DNA from: Sphingopyxis fribergensis
GTDB lineage: Bacteria; Pseudomonadota; Alphaproteobacteria; Sphingomonadales; Sphingomonadaceae
Direction of reading: 5' to 3'
Assembly (NCBI RefSeq): GCF_000803645.1
Contig: NZ_CP009122.1
Location: forward strand, 1,030,501 to 1,094,500
DNA length: 64,000 nt
Each line of letters starts with the position of its first letter. The stretch's first letter is position 1. The notes below the pieces were generated by a model. It was not told the DNA's origin and made no database searches. It saw only the letters and a list, made by a program, of their open reading frames with translations. Shown piece after piece: positions 46,177 to 53,249 of the stretch. Both the position numbers and the translations under genes were made by a program.

Positions 46177-46584
46177 TCAAGTCAGCAGCGCGCCATAGCC
46201 CTGCGCGTTGAACTCGATCAGGCAGAATCCGTTGCCGAAGGGATCGGCGAACATCGCCTGTCTGCCATAGGGCAGGTCCAATGTCTCGCCTTCCTGCACC
46301 GCGCCCGCGGCCAAAGCCCGGGCGACCGCGCTGCCGAGGTCGTCGACCGAAAAGTCGGGATGCACCGGCGTCCAGTGCCGGTTGTAGCGGCGAAAATCGC
46401 CGCCGCCGGGACCGATCGCCGTCCCCGCGCGCTTGACGATCAGATAAAGGGGTGCCTCGCATCCGGTCAGTTCGACAATATCTTCGTCGAACCGCCGCGC
46501 CGCGGTCAATCCCAGCGCGCTCGTGTAGAAACGCTCAGCGGCAGCAAGGTCGGGCACGTCGATGTTGATCAACAGGCCCGGCAC
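46177..46584 (-). CDS. VOC superfamily (glyoxalase/bleomycin-resistance fold) protein
   Basis: 135 aa. Two beta-alpha-beta-beta-beta modules are visible: LINIDVPDLAAAERFYTSALGL at the start and VDDLGSAVARALAAGA ... MFADPFGNGFCLIEF at the end. Metal ligands are incomplete relative to true glyoxalase I, so the reaction is unknown. It lies 10 bp downstream of the gloA-like gene and upstream of gloB. Confidence 0.87.
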   Translation of the reverse strand: MPGLLINIDVPDLAAAERFYTSALGLTAARRFDEDIVELTGCEAPLYLIVKRAGTAIGPGGGDFRRYNRHWTPVHPDFSVDDLGSAVARALAAGAVQEGETLDLPYGRQAMFADPFGNGFCLIEFNAQGYGALLT

Positions 46585-46594
46585 CCTTCGGCTC

Positions 46595-47032
46595 CTACCA
46601 GGCGCCGGTATTGGGCATCGAGGCCCAGGGTTCCTGCGGCGGCAGATGGCCTTCCTGCAACAGCTCGACCGAAATGCCGTCGGGCGAGCGAACGAACGCC
46701 ATATGGCCGTCGCGCGGCGGGCGGTTGATCGTCACCCCGGCGTCCATCAGCCGCTGGCACGTCGCATAGATATCGTCGACCCTGTACGCGAGATGCCCGA
46801 AATTGCGGCCACCGGTATAGTCCTCGGGCGCGCTGCCGTCCGCGGGCGGCCAATTATAGGTCAGTTCGACCTCGGCCACATCGCCCTGTCCGGGCGCGGC
46901 GAGAAAGATCAACGTGTAGCGGCCCTTCTCGTCGTCGAAACGGCGCGTTTCCTCCAGCCCGATCAGCTTGAAGAAGCGGGCGGTGGCGTCGGGATCCGAC
47001 ACGCGGATCATCGTGTGAAGATATTTGATCAT
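46595..47032 (-). CDS. gloA: Lactoylglutathione lyase-like VOC protein (glyoxalase I)
   Basis: 145 aa. It starts HTMIRVSDPDATARFFKLIG, with the metal-binding His of glyoxalase I. VELTYNW carries the Glu; GRNFGHLAYRVDDIY and SPDGISVELLQ complete the set. It should isomerise the methylglyoxal-glutathione hemithioacetal to S-lactoylglutathione. With gloB two genes downstream, the pathway is complete here. ATG 47032 is the first available start. Confidence 0.9.
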   Translation of the reverse strand: MIKYLHTMIRVSDPDATARFFKLIGLEETRRFDDEKGRYTLIFLAAPGQGDVAEVELTYNWPPADGSAPEDYTGGRNFGHLAYRVDDIYATCQRLMDAGVTINRPPRDGHMAFVRSPDGISVELLQEGHLPPQEPWASMPNTGAW

Positions 47033-47041
47033 CCGCCTATA

Positions 47042-47479
47042 TTAGGCACGAAGGGCCCGCTCTTCAAATGCTTCGAACAGGAATAGGAATTCGTCGGGCA
47101 CCGGGGCCGGCGCGCCCTGCGCTTCGGCGACATGGACATAGATCAGCTGTCCGTCAGCGCGCAGATCGTCTTTCCCCGCGCCGTGGAGTTCGAACAAATA
47201 GGTCATCGAACTGGTGCCGACGCGCGATGCGCGCACGCAAATGTCGATTTCCTCGTCGAGCAGGATCGGCGCGCGATAATTGACCTCGGCGCGCGCGACG
47301 TGGAATTCGGGGCTGCTGTGCGCCGGCCAGCGGTCGTATACGCCGACGCCGCGCCAATATTCGGTGATCCCGATGTCGAAATATTCAAGGTAACGGCTGT
47401 TGAACACCACCGCCTGCGCATCGATCTCGGCATAGCGGACGCGCTTCCTGACGCTGAATTTGAAATCGCTACGAGCCAT
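47042..47479 (-). CDS. Hotdog-fold acyl-CoA thioesterase (4HBT family)
   Basis: 145 aa. The YbgC-like signature is VRYAEIDAQAVVFNSRYLEYFDIG, with the Asp/Tyr catalytic region. The rest is a single hotdog domain ending in DEFLFLFEAFEERA. It likely hydrolyses a short or aromatic acyl-CoA. It is 9 bp upstream of gloA and 9 bp downstream of the alpha/beta hydrolase gene, so it is in the same operon. Confidence 0.88.
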   Translation of the reverse strand: MARSDFKFSVRKRVRYAEIDAQAVVFNSRYLEYFDIGITEYWRGVGVYDRWPAHSSPEFHVARAEVNYRAPILLDEEIDICVRASRVGTSSMTYLFELHGAGKDDLRADGQLIYVHVAEAQGAPAPVPDEFLFLFEAFEERALRA

Positions 47480-47488
47480 GATGATCCT

Positions 47489-48250
47489 CTAGTTCGTCGC
47501 GAGCCGCGCGACGGTGTCGATCAGCAGCGCGATGTCGGTATCGCGCGACAGGCGGTGGTCGCCGCCCTTGACCAGCGTCACCTGCACATCGTCGCTTGCC
47601 AACGCCGCCGACAGCCGCAGGCTGATGTCGGACGGCACATCGCCATCCTCCTCGCCGTGGAGCAGGCGGACGGGGCAGGTGAGGGGGATTTTGGTGTCGA
47701 GCAGCAGGTTCGCTTCGCCCGACTGAAGGAAACCGCGCGTCGTCATATAGGGCTGGTCGCTGTACGGCGTCTCTTCGACCAGCGCGCCCTCGGCAATGAT
47801 GATTGCTTTCTCGGCGTCGCTGAAACCCCAGTCGGTAAAATCGGGCGCCGCCGCGATCCCGACGAGTCCGGCCACGCGGCCCGGCCCGTCGCGCTGCACC
47901 AGCGCCAAGGCGGTGAGCAGCATCAGCCACCCGCCCATCGACGATCCGACGATGACGACCGGCCCCTCGGCCTTTGCATCGACCAGGTCGAGCACATCGC
48001 CGCGCCAGTCGAGCAAGGTCTGATCGGCGAACGATCCGTCCGACAGGCCGCACCCGGCATAGTCGAGCAGCAGGCACGCTTGCCCCTCGGCGGCGGCCCA
48101 GTCGAACAGCGCCGTCGCCTTGCCCCCCGCCATGTCGGACATATAGCCCGGCAGGAAGACGATCGTGGGACCATTGCCCGGGGTATGGCGATAGGCGAGC
48201 CGCGGGCGGCCCGAACGCTCGAGATAATCGGGGGCGGCGGGTTCAGTCAT
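47489..48250 (-). CDS. Alpha/beta hydrolase
   Basis: 253 aa. The nucleophile elbow GSSMGGW (Ser), the oxyanion-hole loop FLPGYMSDMAGGKA, and the acid/base positions in LLHGEEDGDVPSD and GGDHRLSRDTD give a full triad. The arrangement resembles the ABHD10/palmitoyl-esterase-like hydrolases. It begins the run hydrolase-thioesterase-gloA-VOC-gloB. A short family C remnant (48257-48277) is just upstream of ATG 48250. Confidence 0.87.
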   Translation of the reverse strand: MTEPAAPDYLERSGRPRLAYRHTPGNGPTIVFLPGYMSDMAGGKATALFDWAAAEGQACLLLDYAGCGLSDGSFADQTLLDWRGDVLDLVDAKAEGPVVIVGSSMGGWLMLLTALALVQRDGPGRVAGLVGIAAAPDFTDWGFSDAEKAIIIAEGALVEETPYSDQPYMTTRGFLQSGEANLLLDTKIPLTCPVRLLHGEEDGDVPSDISLRLSAALASDDVQVTLVKGGDHRLSRDTDIALLIDTVARLATN

Positions 48251-48256
48251 TCTCTA

Positions 48257-48277
48257 CCTTCGCTCGATGCGAACGGG
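48257..48277. repeat. Family C half-element remnant
   Basis: The 21-bp segment starting CCTTCGCTCGATGCGAACGG matches one arm of the family C palindromes (compare 44762-44778) without a partner arm. It lies 7 bp upstream of the alpha/beta hydrolase start codon. Probably a decayed copy. Confidence 0.5.
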
Positions 48278-48307
48278 GTTTAGGCGAACCGGCACGGCGC
48301 ACCGGGA

Positions 48308-48562
48308 TCAGATGACCCAGTCGATCGTGCTCATCTGCATCACGGCCTGCCCCTTGGCGCGCCGCTGTTCGACCATGATATGGTTCAGCCGCTTGATCGT
48401 GTCGCTGCCGGTGGTGATGCACCAGCCGGGAACGACTGCGTGAACGAGCGCGCAAAGACCGCCATAGATCATCGTCACGCCGAATTTCGACGCGACGCCG
48501 AAATGCTCGATGTAATTTTCATCGACGCTCTTCGGATGGTCGACGAACAGGCGCTTGAACAT
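48308..48562 (-). CDS. DUF6356 family small protein
   Basis: 84 aa from ATG 48562 with AGGAGCC upstream. The sequence starts MFKRLFVDHPKSVDENYIEH, and one hydrophobic segment (MIYGGLCALVHAVVPGWCI) follows, then a basic amphipathic tail ending STIDWVI. This is the small membrane-associated family I know as DUF6356 in sphingomonads. Function unknown. It is upstream of the alpha/beta hydrolase gene. Confidence 0.8.
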   Translation of the reverse strand: MFKRLFVDHPKSVDENYIEHFGVASKFGVTMIYGGLCALVHAVVPGWCITTGSDTIKRLNHIMVEQRRAKGQAVMQMSTIDWVI

Positions 48563-48628
48563 GGGGACGGCTCCTTTCCGGCTCGCTGTCGCCCTAGCGG
48601 GGCGGGGGCGGGGGAGCAAGGTTGCCGG

Positions 48629-48820
48629 TCAGTCGCGGAGGAAAATCTCTTCGATCCGCATGTCGAACAGTTCTGCGATGCGAAAGGCGAGGGGAAGCGA
48701 CGGGTCATATTTACCGGTCTCGATCGCATTGACCGACTGGCGCGACACCTCGAGTCGATCGGCGAGGTCCTGCTGGCTCCAGTCGCGCTCCGCGCGGAGG
48801 ACCTTCAACCGGTTCTTCAT
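48629..48820 (-). CDS. XRE-family small transcriptional regulator
   Basis: 63 aa, only a Cro/CI-type helix-turn-helix: MKNRLKVLRAERDWSQQDLADRLEVSRQSVNAIETGKYDPS. It is like the YozG/plasmid-type mini-regulators. ATG 48820 overlaps the stop of the upstream membrane-protein gene (ATGA). Such pairs often autoregulate; the AT-rich region before the membrane protein is a candidate operator. Confidence 0.92.
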   Translation of the reverse strand: MKNRLKVLRAERDWSQQDLADRLEVSRQSVNAIETGKYDPSLPLAFRIAELFDMRIEEIFLRD

Positions 48821-49437
48821 GTCCGGCCCGCGCGCCGTTCGGCCGACGTCATGATCATCTGGCCCAGTCCCAGGCCAATCGCCCAGACCGGCACCACCCA
48901 CCAGGCGGGCACATGCGGGGCGACGCCGAAGGTTTCCAGAAAGCCCCATAGCGTTCCGGCCAGAAGGACAAGCGCGAGGCCGATCAGGGCGGCGCTGGTC
49001 TGTCGATATCGCAGATATTCATCCTCTTCCTCGACCACATAACGGGCGAGCGTCCACACGAAGAAGATCATCGGCACCGACGGCAGGACGGCGATCCCCC
49101 ACAGCAGGGCGCCTTGCGGGTGGAGATAGTTGCGAACGGTCATCGCTATGCCCAGACACAGGACATAACCGAGGGACCAGATCAACATGCGCCGATTATA
49201 TCGCCGTGTCGCCGGCGACAGCGCGCCTGCGGCGGCTTGCCGATTGTTCGCCGCCTTTGTCAGTGGAAAGAGAAACAGCGTCGCCGCTGCGACAAACGGT
49301 AGCGACCGCCAGCCGCCCAGAAGGCCGCGATGCTCGGCAAAGGCGATAGCGCACATCGCCAGCGCAAAGGCGGCCGCCCACAAGCCAGGCTGGCGACCCG
49401 AGAAGCCCGTTCCAATTTTTGTCATCTTTTCGGGCAT
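48817..49437 (-). CDS. Multi-pass membrane protein paired with an XRE regulator
   Basis: 206 aa with six hydrophobic segments, arranged as pairs: LWAAAFALAMCAIAF / LPFVAAATLFLFPL / RMLIWSLGYVLCLGIAM / GIAVLPSVPMIFFVWTL / ALIGLALVLLAGTLWGF / WWVVPVWAIGLGLG. A conserved-looking YVVEEEDEYLRYRQ sits between helices 4 and 5. AAGGAAG precedes ATG 49437. Coupled to the downstream XRE gene. Function unknown; the arrangement is common in sphingomonads. Confidence 0.82.
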   Translation of the reverse strand: MPEKMTKIGTGFSGRQPGLWAAAFALAMCAIAFAEHRGLLGGWRSLPFVAAATLFLFPLTKAANNRQAAAGALSPATRRYNRRMLIWSLGYVLCLGIAMTVRNYLHPQGALLWGIAVLPSVPMIFFVWTLARYVVEEEDEYLRYRQTSAALIGLALVLLAGTLWGFLETFGVAPHVPAWWVVPVWAIGLGLGQMIMTSAERRAGRT

Positions 49438-49467
49438 ATCAAACTTCCTTATCTGATAGACAAGTTA

Positions 49468-49496
49468 GCTTTACATGTTCGCCGCCACGAAGTCAA
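49468..49496 (-). promoter_or_regulatory. Candidate promoter for the membrane protein/XRE pair
   Basis: On the minus strand TTGACT (49496-49491) and TAAAGC (49473-49468) are separated by 17 bp and lie 31 bp upstream of ATG 49437. The -35 match is good and the -10 weak. The surroundings are unusually AT-rich, with TCAA-N6-TTGA just beyond, which could be the XRE binding site. Confidence 0.35.
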
Positions 49497-49541
49497 CTAA
49501 CATTGACATAATGACAAGCTCGCTAGCAGAGAGCTGCCGCT

Positions 49542-49919
49542 TTATTCCATCAGCCGGCTCGGCCATCCGACGCGCACCAGCGTCTCGTCGGGATCGGACA
49601 GCGCGAACTCATACATGCCCCATGGCTTGTGCGTCGGCGCCTTGACGGGGCCCAGGATCGCATCGCGGACGGCCCCGGCAAGGTCGGCGACGCGTTCGGT
49701 ATAAAGGTAAAGCCCAAAGGGATTCTGGTCGCGCTCGGGCCATGTCGGTTGCGACTCGTTGGTCAGGTGAAGCTGCCACCCCTTGCCATCCTCGAGCAGG
49801 CGGTAGCTGCCATAGTCGCTGACGACCGACAGGCCGAGCTTCTCATAGAAAGCGGTGCTGGCGTCGAGGTCGCTGCACGGCAGGATCGCGGCGATGCTAT
49901 GCGGCGGGGCGTCGTTCAT
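49542..49919 (-). CDS. VOC superfamily protein
   Basis: 125 aa. The sequence SIAAILPCSDLDASTAFYEKLGLSVV opens a glyoxalase/bleomycin-resistance fold, and FALSDPDETLVRVGWPSRL ends it. Only part of the usual metal ligands are apparent. Its start overlaps the stop of the MerC-like gene (ATGA), so the two are co-translated. Substrate unknown. Confidence 0.87.
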   Translation of the reverse strand: MNDAPPHSIAAILPCSDLDASTAFYEKLGLSVVSDYGSYRLLEDGKGWQLHLTNESQPTWPERDQNPFGLYLYTERVADLAGAVRDAILGPVKAPTHKPWGMYEFALSDPDETLVRVGWPSRLME

Positions 49920-50338
49920 GCCGCCAGTCTATGCCCGCCGCCGCGATGACGCCAGCGCCAGTTAACGAGGTGTGCGGCGGCGAGCGTAAGCGCGCCAACC
50001 GAGGTCAGCAGGCGGTCGGCGGCCTCGGGATCGCCGGTAGCGATCCAGCCTTCATGCGCGGACAGGCCCAGTGCAAGCAGTCCCAGCCCCGCGACCGCGA
50101 GCATGGCGGGCATGATCCGCCGATGCCGCCGCCACCCATCGCGCATCGCGATCGCCGCTGCGGGCAGGGCGAGCAGCAGGATCGCCGCATGAACCCCCTC
50201 GGGCAGCGCGATCCAGCGGCTGAGTGCGGGGGCCAGAAGAAGGAGCAGGGGCAGGGCGAGGCAATGGATCAGGCAGGTGAACGACAGGAGTATCCCCGTC
50301 AGGTCGGCAAGGCGCGGGCGCGCGGCGGGGAGGCACAT
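49916..50338 (-). CDS. MerC domain-containing membrane protein
   Basis: 140 aa with four transmembrane helices. The first helix includes FTCLIHCLALPLLL, the paired-cysteine motif of MerC-like metal transporters. The rest is hydrophobic, with a His-rich C-terminus (RHRGGGHRLAA). No other mer gene is present, so general metal handling is as likely as mercury uptake. Upstream, a 19-bp palindrome of Fur-superfamily type (50375-50393) suggests metal-dependent regulation. Confidence 0.85.
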   Translation of the reverse strand: MCLPAARPRLADLTGILLSFTCLIHCLALPLLLLLAPALSRWIALPEGVHAAILLLALPAAAIAMRDGWRRHRRIMPAMLAVAGLGLLALGLSAHEGWIATGDPEAADRLLTSVGALTLAAAHLVNWRWRHRGGGHRLAA

Positions 50339-50374
50339 GGCGTTTCTTTCGCGGGAGGGGCTCCGATGCCAGAT

Positions 50375-50393
50375 AATGATACATTATATCATT
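50375..50393. promoter_or_regulatory. Palindrome resembling a Fur/Zur-family box
   Basis: AATGATACATTATATCATT is a perfect inverted repeat with 7-bp arms, 36 bp upstream of the MerC-like start and 92 bp upstream of thrS. It is preceded by GAT, giving GATAATGATA as in the left half of Fur boxes. The central CATTA and the spacing differ from consensus Fur, so Zur or another paralogue is as likely. Confidence 0.55.
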
Positions 50394-50484
50394 GCAAGTC
50401 CTGTTGTGAATCCGCCCCTTGCCGCCCATATCGCATGCTGGCAAAGGGGCGCTGTTTTACCCCGCCAGAAAGGCCAGTTTTTCG

Positions 50485-52491
50485 ATGTCCCAGATGATCC
50501 GTGTCACCCTTCCCGATGGCTCTGCCCGTGAAGTCGTGCGCGGCACGACCGCGGCTGAGATCGCGGCCGACATCGGCCCCGGTCTCGCGAAGGCCGCGCT
50601 TGCCGCGAAGATCGACGGCGAACTGCGCGACATCATGCGCCCGCTCGAGGAAGACACGAACCTGTCGCTGGTGACGAGCCGCGACGAGGCCGACGCGCTC
50701 GAACTCTTCCGCCACGACTATGCTCACGTCCTTGCCGAGGCGGTGCAGAACCTGTTTCCGGGAACGCAGATCACTTTCGGTCCGTCGACCGGCGACGGCT
50801 TCTATTACGACTTCGCGCCGACTGCCGAACATGGCCCGTTCCGCGACGACGAACTGCCGCTGATCGAAGAAGAGATGCGCAAGATCATCGCCGCCGACCT
50901 GCCGCTGACGCGCGAAGTGTGGGAGCGCGACAAGCTGATCGCCAAATGGGCGGCCGAGGGCGAGAGCTTCAAGGCCGAATGGGCCGCCGAGCTGCCGCAG
51001 GGCGAAGAGCTGACGGTCTACCGTTCGGGTGACGGCTGGATGGACATGTGCCGCGGCCCGCACCTCGCCTCGACGGGCAAACTCGACCCCGCCGCGTTCA
51101 AGCTGACGCGCGTGTCGGGCGCTTATTGGCGCGGCGACCAGAAGAATGCACAGCTCAGCCGCATCTACGGCACCGGCTGGCTCAACAAGAAGCAGCTCGC
51201 CGAACATCTCGTCCGGCTGGAGGAGGCCGCGAAGCGCGACCATCGCAAGATCGGCCGCGAGATGGACCTGTTCCACCTGCAGGAAGAAGCGCATGGCAGC
51301 GTCTTCTGGCACCCCAAGGGCTATCGCATCTACCGCGAGCTCGAGGCCTATATGCGCCGCGCGATCGACGGCGCGGGCTATCAGGAGGTCAAGACCCCGC
51401 AGGTGATGGACGCTAAGCAGTGGGAGCAGTCGGGCCACTGGGGCAAATATCGCGCAAATATGTTCGTCATCCCCGACGAGGTGCCGAACATCGAGAATGA
51501 AGGCCCGCTGGTGTCGGACGACGCCGAGTGGATGGCATTGAAGCCGATGAACTGCCCCGCGCACGTCCTGATCTTCCGTCAGGGGATGAAGTCGTATCGC
51601 GACCTGCCGCTGCGCATGGCCGAAATGGGCTGTTGCCACCGCAACGAGCCGCACGGCGCGCTGCACGGGATCATGCGCGTGCGCCAGTTCACGCAGGACG
51701 ACGGCCATATCTTCTGCCGCGAGGATCAGATCGTCGAAGAGGTCCGCGATTTCTGCGCGCTGCTCGACCGCGTCTACAAGCAGCTCGGCTTCGAAAAATA
51801 TGCGGTGAAGCTCGCGCTGCGCCCCGACATGCGCTTTGGCACCGAAGAGATGTGGGACAAGGCCGAGGCCGAACTGCGCGAAGCCGTCGAACGCGCCGGC
51901 ATGGCGACCGAGGAATATGGCTGGGAAGAACTTCCGGGCGAGGGCGCTTTTTATGCGCCCAAGCTCGAATTCCACCTGACCGACGCGATCGGCCGGACGT
52001 GGCAGTGCGGGACGATCCAGTCCGACCGCGTGATGCCCGAACGCCTCGACGCGAGCTACATCGGCGAGGATGGCGAGCGCCACCGTCCGGTGATGCTCCA
52101 CCGCGCGATCCTCGGCACGTACGAGCGCTTCATCGGCATTTTGATCGAACATTTCGCCGGCCGCTTCCCGACCTGGCTCGCGCCGGTGCAGGCGGTCGTC
52201 GCGACGATCGTGTCGGACGCCGACGACTATGCCAAGGACGCGGTGGCACAGCTCACCGCCGCGGGCATCCGCGCCGAAATCGACGTTCGCAACGAAAAGA
52301 TCAATTACAAGGTCCGCGAACACAGCCTCGCCAAGGTTCCCTACCTGCTCGTCGTCGGCAATCGCGAGGCCGAGGAAGGCACCGTCGCGATCCGCACCCT
52401 CGGCCAGGACGGCCAGCGCATCATGCCGCTCGCCGAAGCGATCGCGATGCTGAAGGCTGAGGCGACCCCGCCGGATCTCCGCGCCGGGTGA
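50485..52491 (+). CDS. thrS: Threonine-tRNA ligase
   Basis: 668 aa. The order is TGS domain (about 1-65, [23 protein letters not shown]), the editing domain with [11 protein letters not shown], the class II catalytic core ([29 protein letters not shown] with the zinc cysteine, [25 protein letters not shown]), and the C-terminal anticodon-binding domain from about 555. ATG 50485 was chosen because MIRVTLPDG follows directly; upstream codons are not homologous. The stop overlaps the TSUP gene start (GTGA). Confidence 0.98.
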   Translation: MSQMIRVTLPDGSAREVVRGTTAAEIAADIGPGLAKAALAAKIDGELRDIMRPLEEDTNLSLVTSRDEADALELFRHDYAHVLAEAVQNLFPGTQITFGPSTGDGFYYDFAPTAEHGPFRDDELPLIEEEMRKIIAADLPLTREVWERDKLIAKWAAEGESFKAEWAAELPQGEELTVYRSGDGWMDMCRGPHLASTGKLDPAAFKLTRVSGAYWRGDQKNAQLSRIYGTGWLNKKQLAEHLVRLEEAAKRDHRKIGREMDLFHLQEEAHGSVFWHPKGYRIYRELEAYMRRAIDGAGYQEVKTPQVMDAKQWEQSGHWGKYRANMFVIPDEVPNIENEGPLVSDDAEWMALKPMNCPAHVLIFRQGMKSYRDLPLRMAEMGCCHRNEPHGALHGIMRVRQFTQDDGHIFCREDQIVEEVRDFCALLDRVYKQLGFEKYAVKLALRPDMRFGTEEMWDKAEAELREAVERAGMATEEYGWEELPGEGAFYAPKLEFHLTDAIGRTWQCGTIQSDRVMPERLDASYIGEDGERHRPVMLHRAILGTYERFIGILIEHFAGRFPTWLAPVQAVVATIVSDADDYAKDAVAQLTAAGIRAEIDVRNEKINYKVREHSLAKVPYLLVVGNREAEEGTVAIRTLGQDGQRIMPLAEAIAMLKAEATPPDLRAG

Positions 52492-53249
52492 CGAGCCTTT
52501 CGCAGCTGGTCGGCATCGCCCCGCTAACGCTCGCCGGCGCGGCGGCGATGACGTTCGGCGCCGCCTATGTGCGCGGGCTCACCGGCTTCGGCATGGCGAT
52601 CATCCTCGTGCCGTTGCTTGGCCTCATCATCGCGCCGGGCGAGGCGGTGGTGCTCGGTATCCTGCTGCAATTGCTGATCGGGCCGGTGGGTTTGAAAGTC
52701 ATCATGGCCGACGCCGACCGCAGCACCGCCATGCCCATCGCCTTGCTCGCGATGCTGGCGACCCCGGCGGGAATGTTCGCGCTCGATGCGGCGACGCCCG
52801 ACGTCGCGCGGCTGCTCATCACGCTGATCGCGGTCGGTGCCTTTGTTGCCGTTCTGCTACCGAAACAGCCCGAGGGGCACCGGCCGGGGCGCATCGCGAT
52901 CGCGGGGACGGGCATCACCTCGGGTATCCTCACCGGCTTTGCTGCCATGCCCGGCCCGCCGGTCGTGCCTTTCTACCTTCGCCGGCACCTCGAACCGAAA
53001 GTCGCGCGCGCGTCGATGATGCTGATCTTCTTCGCGACCGCGATCGCGGGCACGCTCGCCGCGCTCTGGGTCGGCATCGCGACCTGGCGGCTCTTCATCC
53101 TGGCGCTGGTTCTCTTCCCGCCGATGTGGCTCGGCAACCGGATCGGCGGCCGCCATTTCGGTAGCGTCGCGCCGCACGTCTGGCAGGCGATGGTCGCGGT
53201 CGTGCTCGGCGTCGCGGCGGTCTCGGCGGTGGTGCGAATACTGACCTAA
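52488..53249 (+). CDS. TSUP (TauE/SafE) family permease
   Basis: 253 aa with eight or so hydrophobic segments in two similar halves. The family glycine motif appears as [16 protein letters not shown] in the first half, and [22 protein letters not shown] in the second. TSUP proteins move sulfite, sulfoacetate or other organic anions. It starts with GTG 52488, overlapping the thrS stop, which makes it translationally coupled to thrS. Substrate not predictable. Ends overlapping the convergent permease gene. Confidence 0.9.
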   Translation: MTSLSQLVGIAPLTLAGAAAMTFGAAYVRGLTGFGMAIILVPLLGLIIAPGEAVVLGILLQLLIGPVGLKVIMADADRSTAMPIALLAMLATPAGMFALDAATPDVARLLITLIAVGAFVAVLLPKQPEGHRPGRIAIAGTGITSGILTGFAAMPGPPVVPFYLRRHLEPKVARASMMLIFFATAIAGTLAALWVGIATWRLFILALVLFPPMWLGNRIGGRHFGSVAPHVWQAMVAVVLGVAAVSAVVRILT

